NCBI GenBank assembly: GCA_008711295.1
Contig: VUYV01000003.1
Coordinates: forward strand, 10,495,148-10,559,147
Source: Anarhynchus alexandrinus
Lineage: Eukaryota; Chordata; Aves; Charadriiformes; Charadriidae
DNA length: 64,000 bases
Direction: 5' to 3'
Position 1 is the stretch's first letter; every line of letters begins with the position of its first letter. The notes beneath the pieces were generated by a model. The model had not been told where the DNA came from and ran no database searches. It was given only the letters and a program-made list of their open reading frames with translations. Below are positions 36,329 through 49,475 of the stretch, one piece after another. The position numbers were made by a program, and so were the translations under genes.

Positions 36329-39300
36329 TTGACTTACCAATTCAGAAAATTGTTGAGGTTAGTTTTCTCCACAATGAAACAGGATAAATTTTCTTAACTT
36401 TCATGAATTTTTAGGAAAAAGAAAATGGTTTTCCTGGAATCTAACAGTCAGGGCAGGAAACTTGTTTTCCATATGTAGCAATGCAATGTATGCAAAATAT
36501 GCTTGTCTTTCACAATGTAGCCCATTCTGGCATGTGGCCAATGTGGAGATATCTATCAGAGATCATCTTGGGAAGAAATAGATGAGGAAATTTTATGCAG
36601 TCTCGCATTTTCTCTTGGTTATGTTTTTTTTTCTTGTTACATTTAGTTAATCCTATATTAACTGAAGATGTAGTTCAATCAGTGGATAGAAAGGAATAGT
36701 CCTGTTCCTGTCAAGGGTTACACTGTGCTAACCTGTATGTCTTTTCTAGGACTTGGCAATCAGTTAGAGCTGTCTATGTTTAGATGAACCCCATAAAATG
36801 TCTACATTTGCATAGCCAAATGCACATGCCAGCAGTGCTTGCACAACACCTCAGAGCTGTATGCACAGGTAACTTGCGTGGCAGCAAAAACTCAATTAAT
36901 CTCAGTTTGTTCGTGCAGCAACTCCTGAAAATTGAAGTTCAGTGTTAGAGCTGGTCCAAAAAAATGCATTCAAATGCACATGTGAGCCCCAGCAAGCAGC
37001 TTGCAAGGAGCCAGACTGAAGCCCTGCAGAGTCTTCTGGAGCGGGGTGCCCCTGTGGGCTGCTTTGGAACCTGTACTAAGACCATTCCTTACAACATACA
37101 GTTGAAAATCCGGGATGTTTCCAATTAACTTTGATCTCTGGAACAACAGGCTTTCATGTATGTCATTTCTAGCTGGAATTACAAATGCAAATTACTGTGA
37201 AGACAATAAACAGTTTTGAAGCAGATTGACCAGAAAGTTCATATTCATATTCCAGCAGTGGCACATGTGGTCATTCATGCTGGCAGCTCACTGCCTTTCT
37301 GCATACATAAATATAAAGGGAAGCAACATGCTTCTCAGCTGCTTTATCCAAACATGGCATTCTACTTTGATGTCCAGAGACAACCAGCTGCGCATCCTTT
37401 CACGCCTACAGTGCTCTCTACTTGTTTCTTTGGGGTGGAAATCTAGGTGCATAGGCCAGAAGGGAGCAGCAGATGATGGGGGATGCTCCAAGCAAATCCC
37501 CTGGCTCATAGTGTAGGTGCAGACTCAACTAAATCTGCTTTTTCTTTGCTTTTTTTTTTTTCTTCTAACTGGCTGCTTTTACAGCAGAAGTCTTTGTTGT
37601 CACTTGCCAAGTGGAGATTCTTCTGTTTTGGACCACTAAATATTACTTTTACTACTTTTATTCTAGTTCTCGAGGCTCTGCGTAACCTCTCAAATTCCTT
37701 TAGGTTGGTGAGCTCTCTCAATTTTCCCTTTCAGTATTGCATAATGCTACTTCCCCTCTTGCCAGTTCCTTACCTGCTTTATAATTCTGCTAATCCGTAT
37801 CTTCTCTAGTTTAAAACAGTAAACTCCTACATGCCATTGTATCAGACACCTTAGAGGACTTGACACAAATCTGCCACATTTCCAAAGTCAAGAAAATCAG
37901 TTCTTGGAGAAAGATTAGCAGTCAGTCTGTCGTGGCCCCATTTTAATCAACCCAAGCTGCATTTTATGCTGTTTTCTATCTAATTCCATGTGTTTGCATG
38001 CAACAGCAGTCAGATTTACAGGTCTGTAATGGCCATAAAATTCCTTCTTTCACTTTTCTTAGCTATAGAAATAGTGTGAGCTGTTCTCCTCTCATATGGT
38101 ATTTTTTTGTTCCCATCACAGGCACACAGTATGGTAGAGGTACTTAAAAGAGGGAAAATCTAGAATAGCTCAAATCCTGCAGGAGTTCTCTATGTGAACT
38201 TTCAAAGTATTCAGGAGGAGTTTGTTGTACAATCCCTTTACAGGATCAGGTTTGACATAAATAGTCCATCAAGCTAGCAATTGCACCCGTGTGTTTCTTA
38301 GTGCAATAACCATGCTCTACACAAAGGCAGCAAGGCTTTGTCTGTCCAAGTTTATTTTAAAAGCATACAGTGTGGACTTGAAAGTTGGGGAATGCTATTA
38401 GCTCTGATCTTGGTAGCTGTAGGTTGCATACTGTGTCAGCAAATTGGAAATAATGTACCTTTAATAGCTTACTAAGCAAACATTATTAGAGAGTATCAAA
38501 TAGAAGTAAAATAAGAAGTTAAGGAGGAGTTATCATAATTAATTTTCAGCACTCAGAGACTTATGTGGGACTTACTTGGTAGAGAAGTGTAAGAATGTTA
38601 ATAAGTAAAACCCGTGGGTAGCGTGGTGACCCAGCCAGCGGGCACTGTAGGTGCTGGGGTTGCAGTGTGAACCCCTCAGTCGCAGCCTTGGCCCTGGTCA
38701 TGGGAATGTACACAATGCTAACTAGAAGCAAAGTGCGTGAGGATTGCTATATAACTTCAGTTCATTGCTGTTGTTGATGCTGCAGATCAAATCAGCATTT
38801 ATTTGACTAAAGGATGTTTAACATGATGAAATGGGCTGTAATTATAACGTGCTGAAAGGGTTGATGAAAATTTGTCTGCTTTCTGCTTTTCATTTAGCTG
38901 GAGGCATTGGAAAAGAAATCCAGGGGGTGGAAAGAATTTCTTCAGTCATAGTAATGGTTTCATACATATTCTTCAGAAAGCTTCCTTGTCTTTCCTTGGT
39001 GTTTCAGGCCCTGTCCTAGCACAGCACAGCACCACATATTTGGCCTCGACGACACGATAAATCCTTGTGAGATCACAGATGCACTTGAAAGTAAGCGTAC
39101 AGTGTATGTACTTTGGCTGGGTTTGGAGCTAGGCAGGTCCCACTATTAGACTTTGGATTCAGTTTTTAAAATTGCTTGTCAGGCAAACCCATATCAGGTT
39201 GGCTCCTTTTAACTTCTCCCTGTTCGTCCACACTTTTTCCAAGGCAGCAATTCCCGGCTAAACGCACTACCCGAGTGATATTTTCTCATGCCCAGACTGT

Positions 39301-39673
39301 TGTCTGTTCCGTGAAGCAATGTTTCGGTATGCACAAAGTACAAAACTGTACTTCGGGTTTTTTCCTCTGAGCTGCATCGCATCGCAAATAAGCATGTAGT
39401 TTGTTGTCCTCTCTCACTTCAAGTTCTCTGTTACCACTGGTGCTTGTCATTTTTCTTTAAGCCTTTTGTAGCTTCCCAGTGCTCTCATTGTTTTGTTCGG
39501 CAAGCGTTCTCTCTTTTAATGCGCCTTCCAGGCTAGTGCAAATACTGCGTATAATATATAGATTATTTCCTCTGGTAGGTCATAAATTGCGTCTTCCCTC
39601 TTTTAGGATTCAGTCCTGCAGTGTCCTCAGCAGTATTCAGGAAGGCATGAGGCAGCATGATGTAGGAAGGGGT
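36329..39673. other. Unique non-coding sequence
   Basis: No gene or repeat family is recognised. A pyrimidine tract near 37540-37562, followed by ACAG at about 37580, resembles an acceptor. The downstream sequence shows no clear coding frame or donor, so no exon is called. Confidence 0.45.
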
Positions 39674-40085
39674 CGCACTGGTGTCTACGGGGCTCTTCGC
39701 ATGATGAAACCAAACACCTGCATGGGTCCCTCTCCTTCGGGTCTGTCAGGATTGGCCTCGACCGGTCAGCGATTGCAGAGCTCGAGCGTTGGCAGCAGGC
39801 CACCGGCTCTGAGGTGTTCCTGCACAGAAGACAGTTTCCCCCTTCAAAGCGGACCTGGAGGTGCCCCGATAGCACTGACCGTGGCGTAGTCGCCCTCCGC
39901 AAAGTTTCTCCTGAGCTGCTTTCTCCACGGCTCAGCACTGAGCCTCCGAGAACGCAGCCAAAATGCTCCCCTGGGAGGCTCTGAAGTCGTGTTGACGCAG
40001 GCGGTATTGTGGAGGGAGGACCGGGGAGAAGGTGGGTTGCTGAGCCAGAGGGCAGGAAGAGAGAAGGGGTTGGAGACGTAGACCG
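39674..40085. promoter_or_regulatory. CpG-island-like segment
   Basis: By hand count, about 25 CpG dinucleotides fall in roughly 412 bases at about 58 percent G+C. That is near 0.7 of the chance expectation, against a background where most 400-base blocks here have only a few CpGs. Such density in a vertebrate genome usually marks a germline-unmethylated promoter or exon. No TATA box or recognised first exon was found, so transcript direction is unknown. A 161-codon minus-strand open frame (40112-39627) spans it, but its Ser/Pro/Arg-rich sequence has no recognisable domain and other frames are open too, as expected in CpG-rich DNA. Confidence 0.45.
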
Positions 40086-43000
40086 ATCCAGAAAAATGTG
40101 GGTACTTTCCACCAGAAAACTGGCATCTCACCAGACAATCCTCGGGTCTGCTTGGAGAGGATATTACTGTTTCCATTCTTGCTGCAGGGCTCTTTGGCTC
40201 CCAGGTATTGCTAGATCATTTCCAGAGTTGTTATTGCAAAGTAATATTCACATGAACTGATCCGGGAGGCAAAAAAACCCCTTTCAGCTGGGTATGTGAC
40301 CCATGGTGAAGTTTAATCAGCTTTGCAAGGTATATTTTGTATCCTACTGGTTCAAATAAACAAATATAGCTTCACATAAAAATTAGGCATTTAAAAAGAC
40401 CCTCTGGGTGAGGTTCTTTCAATATTCCTTCTATTTATAGCTTTTTTTTGTGAGAAATGGCCACTGTTTTGCCAAGCATTCGGTAGAGCTTTTAATTATG
40501 CATCCTGGCATTTCACTTTTTTGGTTAACTATTAGCAGGCAGTTCTGATATTTCAAAGAGATGGATGCTGGCTTAATTCAACTGATCTTGGTGTCTGTGA
40601 GCGTGTGTTGTGGCATCCCATTTTACTTGTTTTTCTTTAGGAGAATGGGACAGAAATTAAACCCAAATAAAACAATACTGATGATGCTTGAGCAAACTTG
40701 GATGCAGAGGGAGCATGTGAAATTTGGGTTGGCAATCTAAACATGGGCCAGCTGATCTTTGTCTGAACTTTGTTGGCTTCTTTTTACATAAAAAATTGTA
40801 TAATGTACAGCTATTCACATACCACTAAAAATAATTGAAACACGTAGCTATTTTAAGCATAGAGACACACAGCATTCAAGAGAAGAAGCCCATAAAGTTC
40901 ATATTTACTCCTGTCTGCATCTTCTCTAGGCATCTGAATGATACTTTCTGCTCCCTGTATTCCCTGAGGCTGCTGTGTTCTGCGCTTCTCCTCCCCAGGC
41001 TGTGTGACTGTAGTGAGCTCTCGGTGTTTGCAAAGACCGAGCAAGTTGATTAGAGAGGTAGGTGTCTGCCCTGCAAAGACACCAACGGGGATTGGATCCT
41101 TATAGCTCTGTGCAAGCCAATACGTGCATTCCTATCACAATAACTTGGGGTATTTTGTAACAAAATATATTTTGCCTGTAAGTTTGGTAGTATACCAAGC
41201 ATTTATGGTCACTTAGCGTCTCTCTCCCTCTCTACTTAGGGGTATGTTCTCTTGAGTTCTCATGTTATTCCTATATATTTGCGGTAACTGTTAACTGTAG
41301 CCATTAATATACTCTGAAAATAATTCACAGTTTGCCAATTGGGTGCTGAACTTCAACCGCTTTTGTGTTCTGTGTATGAAATTTATCATTAGAAGACGCT
41401 TTCGTGAAATGTCTCCTCTGAAAATTTCAGCCTGCGTTTAATCTTGCTCAGCGCTCCAGCGCTGTTATTTCAAGTTCAGCTTGCAGTTTATTGTAACTCT
41501 GCGATCCTTTTTTGAAGAGCTGCTAACCAATTATTCTCCATCCTATGACTGTAGAGTTGTAAATTTGTGCCAAAACCATAATACTTTGTTCTTCTCTCTG
41601 CTAAATTGAATGCTGTTTTTGCAGAGCATTTCTCCAATTTTCCTGCAGGCGTGCATATTAATAAGAATAAAGTTGTGCCCCTAAATCAGCCTTAACCAAG
41701 TCATTTAATGAAGGTCAGGGTTGTTTAAAACAAAGTCACAGGAGTCCAAAGAAATGAACAGATGCAGATGGTAAAGACGAGAGCTGTAATATAGCAGCTA
41801 AAATCATAGTTCAAGCTGTGAAAATGTTAACTCTAGGAATAGTGTTTGTATTATTGTTGTACAGTTCTACAAGCAAATATAAAAAAGTGTACTATTATAC
41901 CAATAAACACAATATTAAGTCTTTTTTTGCTAATAATCTGAATACCCAGTGCTAAATCATTTTGCAAAATAAGTGGTTTCTCTAAATGACCAGCATGTAT
42001 AATTATATTTTTATATAGGTGCATGCTCATATACATTTTCTTTAAGAGTGTCTTTATTCAGGGTTGTTCCGTAATGTCCATTCTTCACTGTATATACGTG
42101 TGAAAACATGCAGTCAGTGGTTGGAAAAAAATCAGAAGTCCTATTGTGTCTCATATTCATGTCACTTCTCACTATGGAAAGTGACAGTGTACGTGTTTAA
42201 AAGTGCTGATGTGATCACTGGAGTGACTATTACAGATCTGCCTAATTCAGCTTTTCTAAAAACCTGCATAAAATCTGGCTATTTATCATATGTGTGCCAG
42301 TTAAAACCAGCATAGATAATTTCAGCTGTAAACATTCTTCAGACATGGGCTCAAGGAAGCTTTGCACATTTTCATAGCATATATTTTCATCTACAGTAGG
42401 CCAGCTAGTAAAAAAAAATAATGCAAAGAGAATACAAACGCTAATGAGGAATATTAGACCAACTTGGCATGCTAATGAAATCCTTGCTGAAATTTCTTCC
42501 TTTCCTCTCCCCTCTTAATTTTTCAAGTACATCTTCTCGTATACTACCCTGATTGCTTGACTACTGAGATACTATTAATTTCTTTCCACAAGGTTCCAAG
42601 ATTTTAAGGCTAGATATGGATGCTATTTTCCACATGCATAGAACAAGCCGTAGAACCTCACAGTGTGATTTCTGCATGGAGCCCAGAGTGACTATTTGAA
42701 CCGTAGCATCTTTTCAGAAAGAAAGCCAGCCCCAACTTTAAGATGCCAGACTACTGCATCCGTATATAGACTGACCCAGAGATTAGATTCTGACCTGAAT
42801 TTCTTTATCCTCAGCTTCAAAATGTAAACTGTCATTATGCTTTTGTTTTTCACAGCCTGCTGGGCTAAAAAGATGTCTGCTACTGGAAATTTTTCTACCT
42901 TTTTTTGGGGAGCTTACTTCATCAGTTCTAGCATTGTCAACTCATTTCCACACTTCTGTAACCCCCCAGAATAATCTGGTTATTACATGTATATCTAATC

Positions 43001-43721
43001 CATTAATTTGCTTCATTTAAAATAAAAAAAGATTAAAATACTGAGTGATCTTCCCTGCCCCACCCAGCCCAACACCCGGTCAGTCAGAGTTCTTGCACCA
43101 AATTTTATTCCTCTTTTCTCAAGTGGAACAATAACCCCTTCTGGATTAAAGTAGTTATTACTTAATTTTGAAGTTCTGAATGCTAGCTCCTATCAGAGAA
43201 TATTGCCTTATAACAGCATCTGAGGCGAGCTCAAATTGGGCTCTATGATCTGATCCTTACTCTGTAAGTCACCAATACATTTATGTATCGCAAGATTATC
43301 ACATAATTCATCTATGTTTGTGAAGCTAAGTCAAGACAGAGGCCATCCAAGCAGAAAGTGTTATTAATTAATAATTAAATTACTAAATGAACTGAGTAGG
43401 AAGAATTCTTTAATTCTGCATTGAACCTTTCTTTTAAAATATGGGATGGTTTCCTTACAGCAAAGCCATAAGAAAAGAAAAAAATAATCAAAATAAACAT
43501 GTGTTAATTATACTCCTGGACCTGCTTACATGTCAAAACTATTTTTACAGTATTGCTTCATTGTTGAGGGTTAGTGTACTTCACCAGCAAGTGGCAGAAC
43601 ATGTCCTAAGTAGGGATTTTCCATTGCATGCCGCAATTACAGACAATTGACATTTGATTATAATACCCAGCAAACTTTCATGAAATAAATGACACCTGAG
43701 TAAGTTTCATAACCTTTTGCC
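40086..43721. other. Unique AT-rich sequence between two CpG-rich segments
   Basis: No gene or repeat family is recognised. If either flanking CpG-rich segment is a promoter, this 3.6 kb would be the first intron of one transcript or the space between two divergent ones; I see no evidence that decides. The part near 43350-43390 is rich in TTAATTAAT motifs. Confidence 0.45.
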
Positions 43722-44413
43722 TCGCCCTACCCTGGAATGCATCTGCGCTGCGCGAAGGCTAGGAAGGGTTCTGGCGATTGCAAACAGCATTATTTGAAGC
43801 CAGGAGAGCGCGGAGGTTTCCCGGGATAGGCTGCGCCAGCTAGCTGGCGTGCCCTTCATAATGGCTTTTAGAACTAATTACTTATGCGTGGTTCTGAATA
43901 GGCTGGCGGGAGCAAAATGGTAGCCTGAGTGGGGATTATACGCTTGCATCCAAAAGCTTCTCTGCTTCCTGGGTCCGATTCAGTCGTGTCTTGCATTTCT
44001 ACCGGCTCTCCGCTTACGTCGGTGCACGCGAAGCGGAGGCGATGCTGCCAAATCGGAATCGTTTTGCACAGAAGGGCAGGAATTGCACCACTTGTTTTTG
44101 GTGCCTGTGGTTGGAGCGGCAGCAGGCAAAGCTGTTTGCCTGTGAGAACTCGTCACTTCGGTATATAACTGTCTGTTGTAAATTTGCTCGCTTCGTGCCC
44201 GAGTCCGGCTCAACTACTAAGGGCACGCAAGCGGTGTGCCAAGAGGGTTAGGGCTGCAGACGTCTCTGGCTTTGAGTCGTGACGTGTAAAGGCGCAGCGC
44301 GGGAAAGATGCCTAAAGGTACAGCTGTCAGCAGGGATGGTAGAACTGTGTCCCCATAGACAGTAAGTTTCCCCTCAAAAGCCGGACAGCACACGCGCTTC
44401 TGCCACCTACTCG
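43722..44413. promoter_or_regulatory. CpG island, candidate promoter of an unannotated transcript
   Basis: By hand count, 44 CpGs lie in about 690 bases at roughly 52 percent G+C. Observed CpG is therefore close to chance expectation, exceptional for this CpG-depleted window. Local clusters include CTGCGCTGCGCGAAG, TTACGTCGGTGCACGCGAAG and GGCGCAGCGCGGG. A TGACGTG motif at about 44280, containing a TGACG CRE-like half-site, sits near the 3' side. A possible plus-strand donor (ACA/GTAAGT) lies at 44361-44362. Short overlapping open frames on both strands have no recognisable product. The segment is best read as a promoter or CpG-rich first exon, more likely for a long non-coding RNA or a distant gene's alternative start. 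Direction is unknown. A recent GC-rich insertion is an alternative. Confidence 0.5.
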
Positions 44414-47400
44414 GTGAATAATGTGGAAGTAAAGTTTTCTTCATTCAAAGAGCAAAAAGTAATGACTAAGGAAACAGATTTGTGCCATCTCGATGCTGGC
44501 TGGAGTGGGGTGTGCTACTATTGAACTATATATTGAGACTCGTTGCCTAGAGCCTTGCCTCTCAGTACCCTCAAAACTATTCCTCCCTGCCACCCAGCCA
44601 TCCTCCTTCACAGTCACTCACTCACCTCCTGGATCTTACTTCAGAGTAAAGGTTGCAGCTGGAGTTGAGAAACCATCCTCCAACGCTTCTTGCTCTTCTT
44701 CCCTTCTGCCAGGGATGAATAAATCCTCACAATTGCAGAGGTCTACTTGACCACAGTTTATTGGGATCCCAGAGAAAGCATTCCCAGTGTCTGCAAGATG
44801 TTTCAGTTACTTAACTTCTTGCATAATGTCAAGAATACTTTTACAATGTAACCGGATGATATTTTTTAGGTTCCTAGCAATCCCATTGTCTTCTGTCTAT
44901 TCTCAGTTTTGCTATTTTTTAACAAAGGCTATTAGACCGTGGAGTTTATTAATCTTAAATGTAGTGAACAACTTAACAGTTCTGACATCTGAACTTTAGA
45001 GAACCCTTAAGAACTCTTAATTGCTGAGCTTCAAAAAAAATCGAGGCCCAGCACACAACAGATGTATAGTAATAAACTTATCTCATAATGTCAAATGATT
45101 AAACAGTGGATTCTTTTTTACATTTAAATATACAAGACTTTCCATTAAGGGGCTTTGTTGACTCTGATAACAGTTTCACAACCATTAAGTTTATTTCTAC
45201 AGCTATTTGTTAAAAGCTAATAGGGAAAATAATAGAAACTAATTGAAAAGCAAAGCAAACAGAGCAGAGCCTAGAATGTTTCAGTTAATAAGCAATAGAG
45301 ATTGTATTGATTTCATTTTATAAACAACATTAATCCTCAATAACAATTAAAGTGTAGACAGGTTGCTTGTTTAAGTTATCAGATAAGATGGCCTACTCAG
45401 GTATATATCTGGGGTAGTAATTTGAAAAGGATATGAGGATTCAAGAAGCTATTGATCTATCCATCATGAGCCTGTGTCATGAGAAATGTTCTTGGCGAGG
45501 TGCAGTAGTTCTTAAAACCACTGCTGCTCAAAGACCAGCAGTGCAAAAGTTCCTGCTGCTGGAAAACACGGCAAGCCTGAATGAAAAAAAAATGGCAGAG
45601 TTTCAAAAGTAGCTTTATGGGTTTTTTTCCCTAAATTATAGAGAGGACTGAAGTGAGGTGTCCGATCTTGTCTGCTCCTAGTACACAGACAGTGGAAGTG
45701 AGTGCTTGTAGCCTCAAAGCAGAATCTGCATTCAAGGCAAGGTTTGGTCCTGGGTATCCTCTGCTGGCAGAAAACTGCAAAAGCTGTTTCTGAGACACTT
45801 CTGCTCCTAAACCAGAAGTGGAATATACTCCCCTTTCAGCTTGCGGCTTTGAGGTCTAAGGAAGACTGGAAAATAATGATGTGAGTGCAAACCTCTAGAA
45901 ATCTGAGGAAAAGCTTTTTGCATTTTACGCAAAGGATAGCAGTGCGATATTCACAGCTCTGGTGTTGTCAGGTATTTATTCACAATCGCTCTACAACTCT
46001 GTGTGCTAGGTGGTGACTGAAAGCTTCTCAAGGTATGACGATGTAGCTACCTCCAGAGGTGTTACTTTTGTTTACCTGGTGGTGTAACAGTGGCTGGGAA
46101 GAGCAGCAGGACGGACCCCAGCATGGCCGGGCTGGGGGTCTCATGAGAAGACCAGAGACTTAGCTCAGTTACTACCCTGTGCTGAAGACCACGCTATCCC
46201 ATCACGGCTGTTGATGGTTCCTATGCAAGCTTGCTGAAAGCTGGCTGGGTAGACGTATTGTTCCACCCAAGTACCTTCAGCTGTAATGCGGACATAAAGA
46301 TGGAGCTATGCAGCTGCAGGTTGGGCTGGCTTTGACTGAGGGCCTGCAGCAGAGTCAGAGTACCAGGCAGCTTGGTACTTGCCTTGTGCTTAAGCTGCCT
46401 CTGGGTTCATGAATAAGCTGCTCTCTCCATCTCACTGTCTGCAGGACCTGATGCAGTGGCTTTCTATCAAGATCTCTAATGTGCCACAGTCTGCACACAG
46501 CTTGGTGTCATCTAGCTTTACCTGCACGTGTTTAGTGCAAGGACTCATGGTACAAAAGTGGATGCTTGGGCTCTGGTTCCTCCTCTGCCACAGGGGACAC
46601 TGAAGTTGCATCTTATTCTGTCAGCAGTGGTATGACCTGACTTTCTGTTCTTCTGCTGAAGTTGGGCTGATTTTCAGGGACCAGTTCAACATCCATTAAA
46701 TTAAAAAGGAAGAAGTAGATTAAAAGGAAGAAGGAGATTGAGTGCGATTCTGTGATCTCACATTAACCACTCGAATGGGAGAGAAGACGCTTTGATGTCA
46801 GTTCCTGTTTTATTAAATATACAGCACAAAAATGTGAAATAGGCAGTAGAGCAGGGACTGACACTCTGGTTTCTTCCATCCAGCTGACTGTCCAAGAGAC
46901 TACGCACTTTCTCTGGCCAAGACAATATCTGGTCATTCCAAGTAGTGTGGAATAGCTTCCACAGGAAAGGAAGACATTGATCCCAAACTGCCTTACAGGC
47001 TCTTTGGGAGAATTAATTCAAATTCTTTTGTGGTGAGGAAGGAAATGAAGCCCATTCCCTTGTGGATGTGGGTGAGGTCTCTGGTTCTGAGCCAGGTGGA
47101 CAAACGAGTGGTAACCTCCTCCAGCTGTGAATTGAGAAAAACAGAGTGTGCTCCTGCCTCCGACTGTAACGGAGCCTGACTGTAGCACGGGGGTTTTGAA
47201 ACCTCTGCAGGGTGTCCTGTGTCCAAGGAAAAGGTAGGATTTAAGGTAGAGTCTTCTCAACAGCATTTTCTGTTCTGTAGAAACCCTAGTCTGTGATAAG
47301 AGTATGTTTGGACAACCTCAAACCAGAAAAGGCCTATGCTCTCACAGGGCTGTGTGAGGAGAGGGCGTTTTTCTCCTTTCTGACCTGAAATGCTGTCCTC

Positions 47401-49467
47401 TGTAAATGTGCACTGGGATCAAACCTGTAACTCTGGAGAAGTAAAATCAAGAAGGGCCATGCTAGAAGCTTATAATTTAACGTTCCTTGCTCAAGATAAA
47501 ATGCATTGCACTGTATACAAATCACATTTTAAAATGGAGCAGTATGTTGCATATATTTGCATTTCTACTTGTTTAATATATATGATTAATTAAAGAGAGC
47601 AATACAGATTGTTGGAATTGAGACTTGACTGAGAGATAAGTTAGCAAATTGACATAAATTGAAGCATTTACTCCAAGTACATATCTGTTTATGATAAGAT
47701 TGCTTGGATTTAGCAGATGAGACTAGGAAAGATGGTAACAAAAAGGAACCAACAAAACTGTCTGTCTTAAGGCAGAAGCTTGCAGTTGCCCTGGGTAAAA
47801 TTTTCCTGTTAACTTTTGCAGTCCTTGGAGAGTAGCCGACTGTCATCAATTCCTAGTCAATATTTGAGTAATGCTCTTTGGCAAGTCACACCATTTGCTA
47901 TTTGCTTGATCAATGTATAATAGCCCAATGACTCAATATTATAAAACTCAATGACCTGTGAAACTTCAACATTTACATTTCTGTTAAAATCTCAAATAGT
48001 TCTTTATTAGTAGGAACTCAAGCTAAAATGCCAATCAGATAAGCGTGATGACAATTATTAGCTATTTTCTTAGTCACATTGAGACAGATTCTAGTGCTCT
48101 TTCTAAAACTGAATACTATGAAATGAATGAAACTACTCACAGGGAAAGACAAAACTCATTGTATATTTGAGAGATTAAAAGATGTGGAGGTCAGAATCTG
48201 TCCCAGAAAGACATCAGAAACCTGCCTGAATTTTCTTGTTTTATTCGACCTATTTACTATGGCATGTTGTGGTTACACCCAAGTGGGCATAAGATACTTA
48301 CTGTCTTGTAGTGGGAGTCAAACGCTTCACAGGAACTCTGTGCATGAACCAGAGTTAGTCATCTGGTTATCAATGTCTGTGCAGCTTTGCAGGTTTTAAA
48401 GTGGTGAATATATTATGAGATGAAATCTTGACCCACTGAAATCAAAGTAAAACTCCCAGGGAACGATATCCCAGTCCTGGTGGGGAACATACATGCCGTC
48501 CATATACAGCATCCTGAAATACTCCAGTTCCAGCCTGTTTCCCTTTGTTCTCACTGGCTCCTGGCAGCACAGGAGTAGAGCATAGGCAGAGCATAGCATA
48601 GTCAGGGAGGACCAGGGCTGGGTGCTCACACAGGCACCGTGTCTCTGTGCAGAGGCACCACCAGCCTCTGCAAACACCTTTCTGCCAACTGGGCACTCCC
48701 AGTATGTTTCAGTGCAAAGTCAAGCCTGGAAACTTAAATTGCTACTGTAGGTGGCTTAGATTGTTTAAAGCTATGTGTCTGCCTGTCCTGAAAGCATTGA
48801 AAATACTCAGGTGGGCCATGAGGTCTGAAAGGCAAATCAGGCTCTTGGTCCTCAGGTGGTTACACCTCCAGGTAACACTTGGTGGTGGGTGGTGGTAGCA
48901 CTTTAGTCCATTTCGGTGCAAGACGAAATGGGTGAAGTTAAACTAGTTACTGCCAAACAGTTTGTAGACACCCAAGAGTGGCCACGCCAGCAGGTACAAC
49001 AGAGGCGCAAGCAACTGCCTGCCTCTCATCTGTTGTAATTCACAACCTCTGAGCTCAGAGGCAGGTGCTGCAATGTTGTGAATGTCCTACATCAAACATG
49101 GGTGCCAATTTGACCTACTGGCTTCAGGTAGAAAGTTCAGACACAATAACACATTAGCGTATCAGAGTTACATCCTAGAGTGGTAATTTTGTGTTAATAA
49201 AGCAGATTTAGGCACATTTGGACATTGCCATGCACAGAAATGCTTTTTTTTTTTCTTTTTAAGTACAGTGGATTGAAGAATCATCAGCAAGCTAGCTCAC
49301 AGACATGTTTGCCAGAACAACTGTTTTGACAAATACTCTTGTTTATTTTTCCTATTAAGAAACTGTTCAGCAATCTATCCAGATTGGGTTCAGTTGTGAA
49401 GTGAAATCACTAATAAGAAAAAATAAGTTCTTAGTAATAATCTGACCTAATTAACAGTGAGGGCTGG
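44414..49467. other. Unique AT-rich non-coding sequence
   Basis: No gene is recognised. A short perfect inverted repeat lies at 45519-45543. A small near-duplicate pair (AAAAGGAAGAAG units) sits at about 46705-46735. Near 48435 a stretch (CCACTGAAATCAAAGTAAAACTCCC) loosely resembles an old amniote repeat motif, but too weakly to call. Confidence 0.45.
45519..45543. repeat. Perfect 8-bp inverted repeat, 9-base loop
   Basis: CACTGCTG and CAGCAGTG are exact reverse complements around CTCAAAGAC. The stem is too short for a typical microRNA precursor, and no known microRNA sequence is seen. Probably chance. Confidence 0.6.
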
Positions 49468-49475
49468 TATAAAAA
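49468..49475 (+). promoter_or_regulatory. TATA-box-like motif
   Basis: GGTATAAAAACCGC matches the vertebrate TATA consensus with GC-rich flanks, and a pyrimidine-A start-site-like CCACT sits about 25 bases downstream. No CpG island, known exon or open frame supports a promoter. In AT-rich DNA such a match is common. Confidence 0.15.

Noticed and set aside
37483..37809. 108-codon hydrophobic open frame after a pyrimidine tract and ACAG
   Set aside because: The hydrophobicity comes from T-rich DNA; there is no clear donor and no recognisable family.
39627..40112. Longest open frame in the window (161 codons, minus strand)
   Set aside because: It spans a CpG- and GC-rich segment where stop codons are rare and several other frames are open too. 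The residues are Ser/Pro/Arg-rich without recognisable domains.
45519..45543. Possible microRNA hairpin
   Set aside because: The 8-bp stem is far too short for a precursor and no known mature microRNA sequence is present.
46705..46735. Tandem AAAAGGAAGAAG duplication
   Set aside because: Two short imperfect purine-rich units only; ordinary slippage with no further structure.
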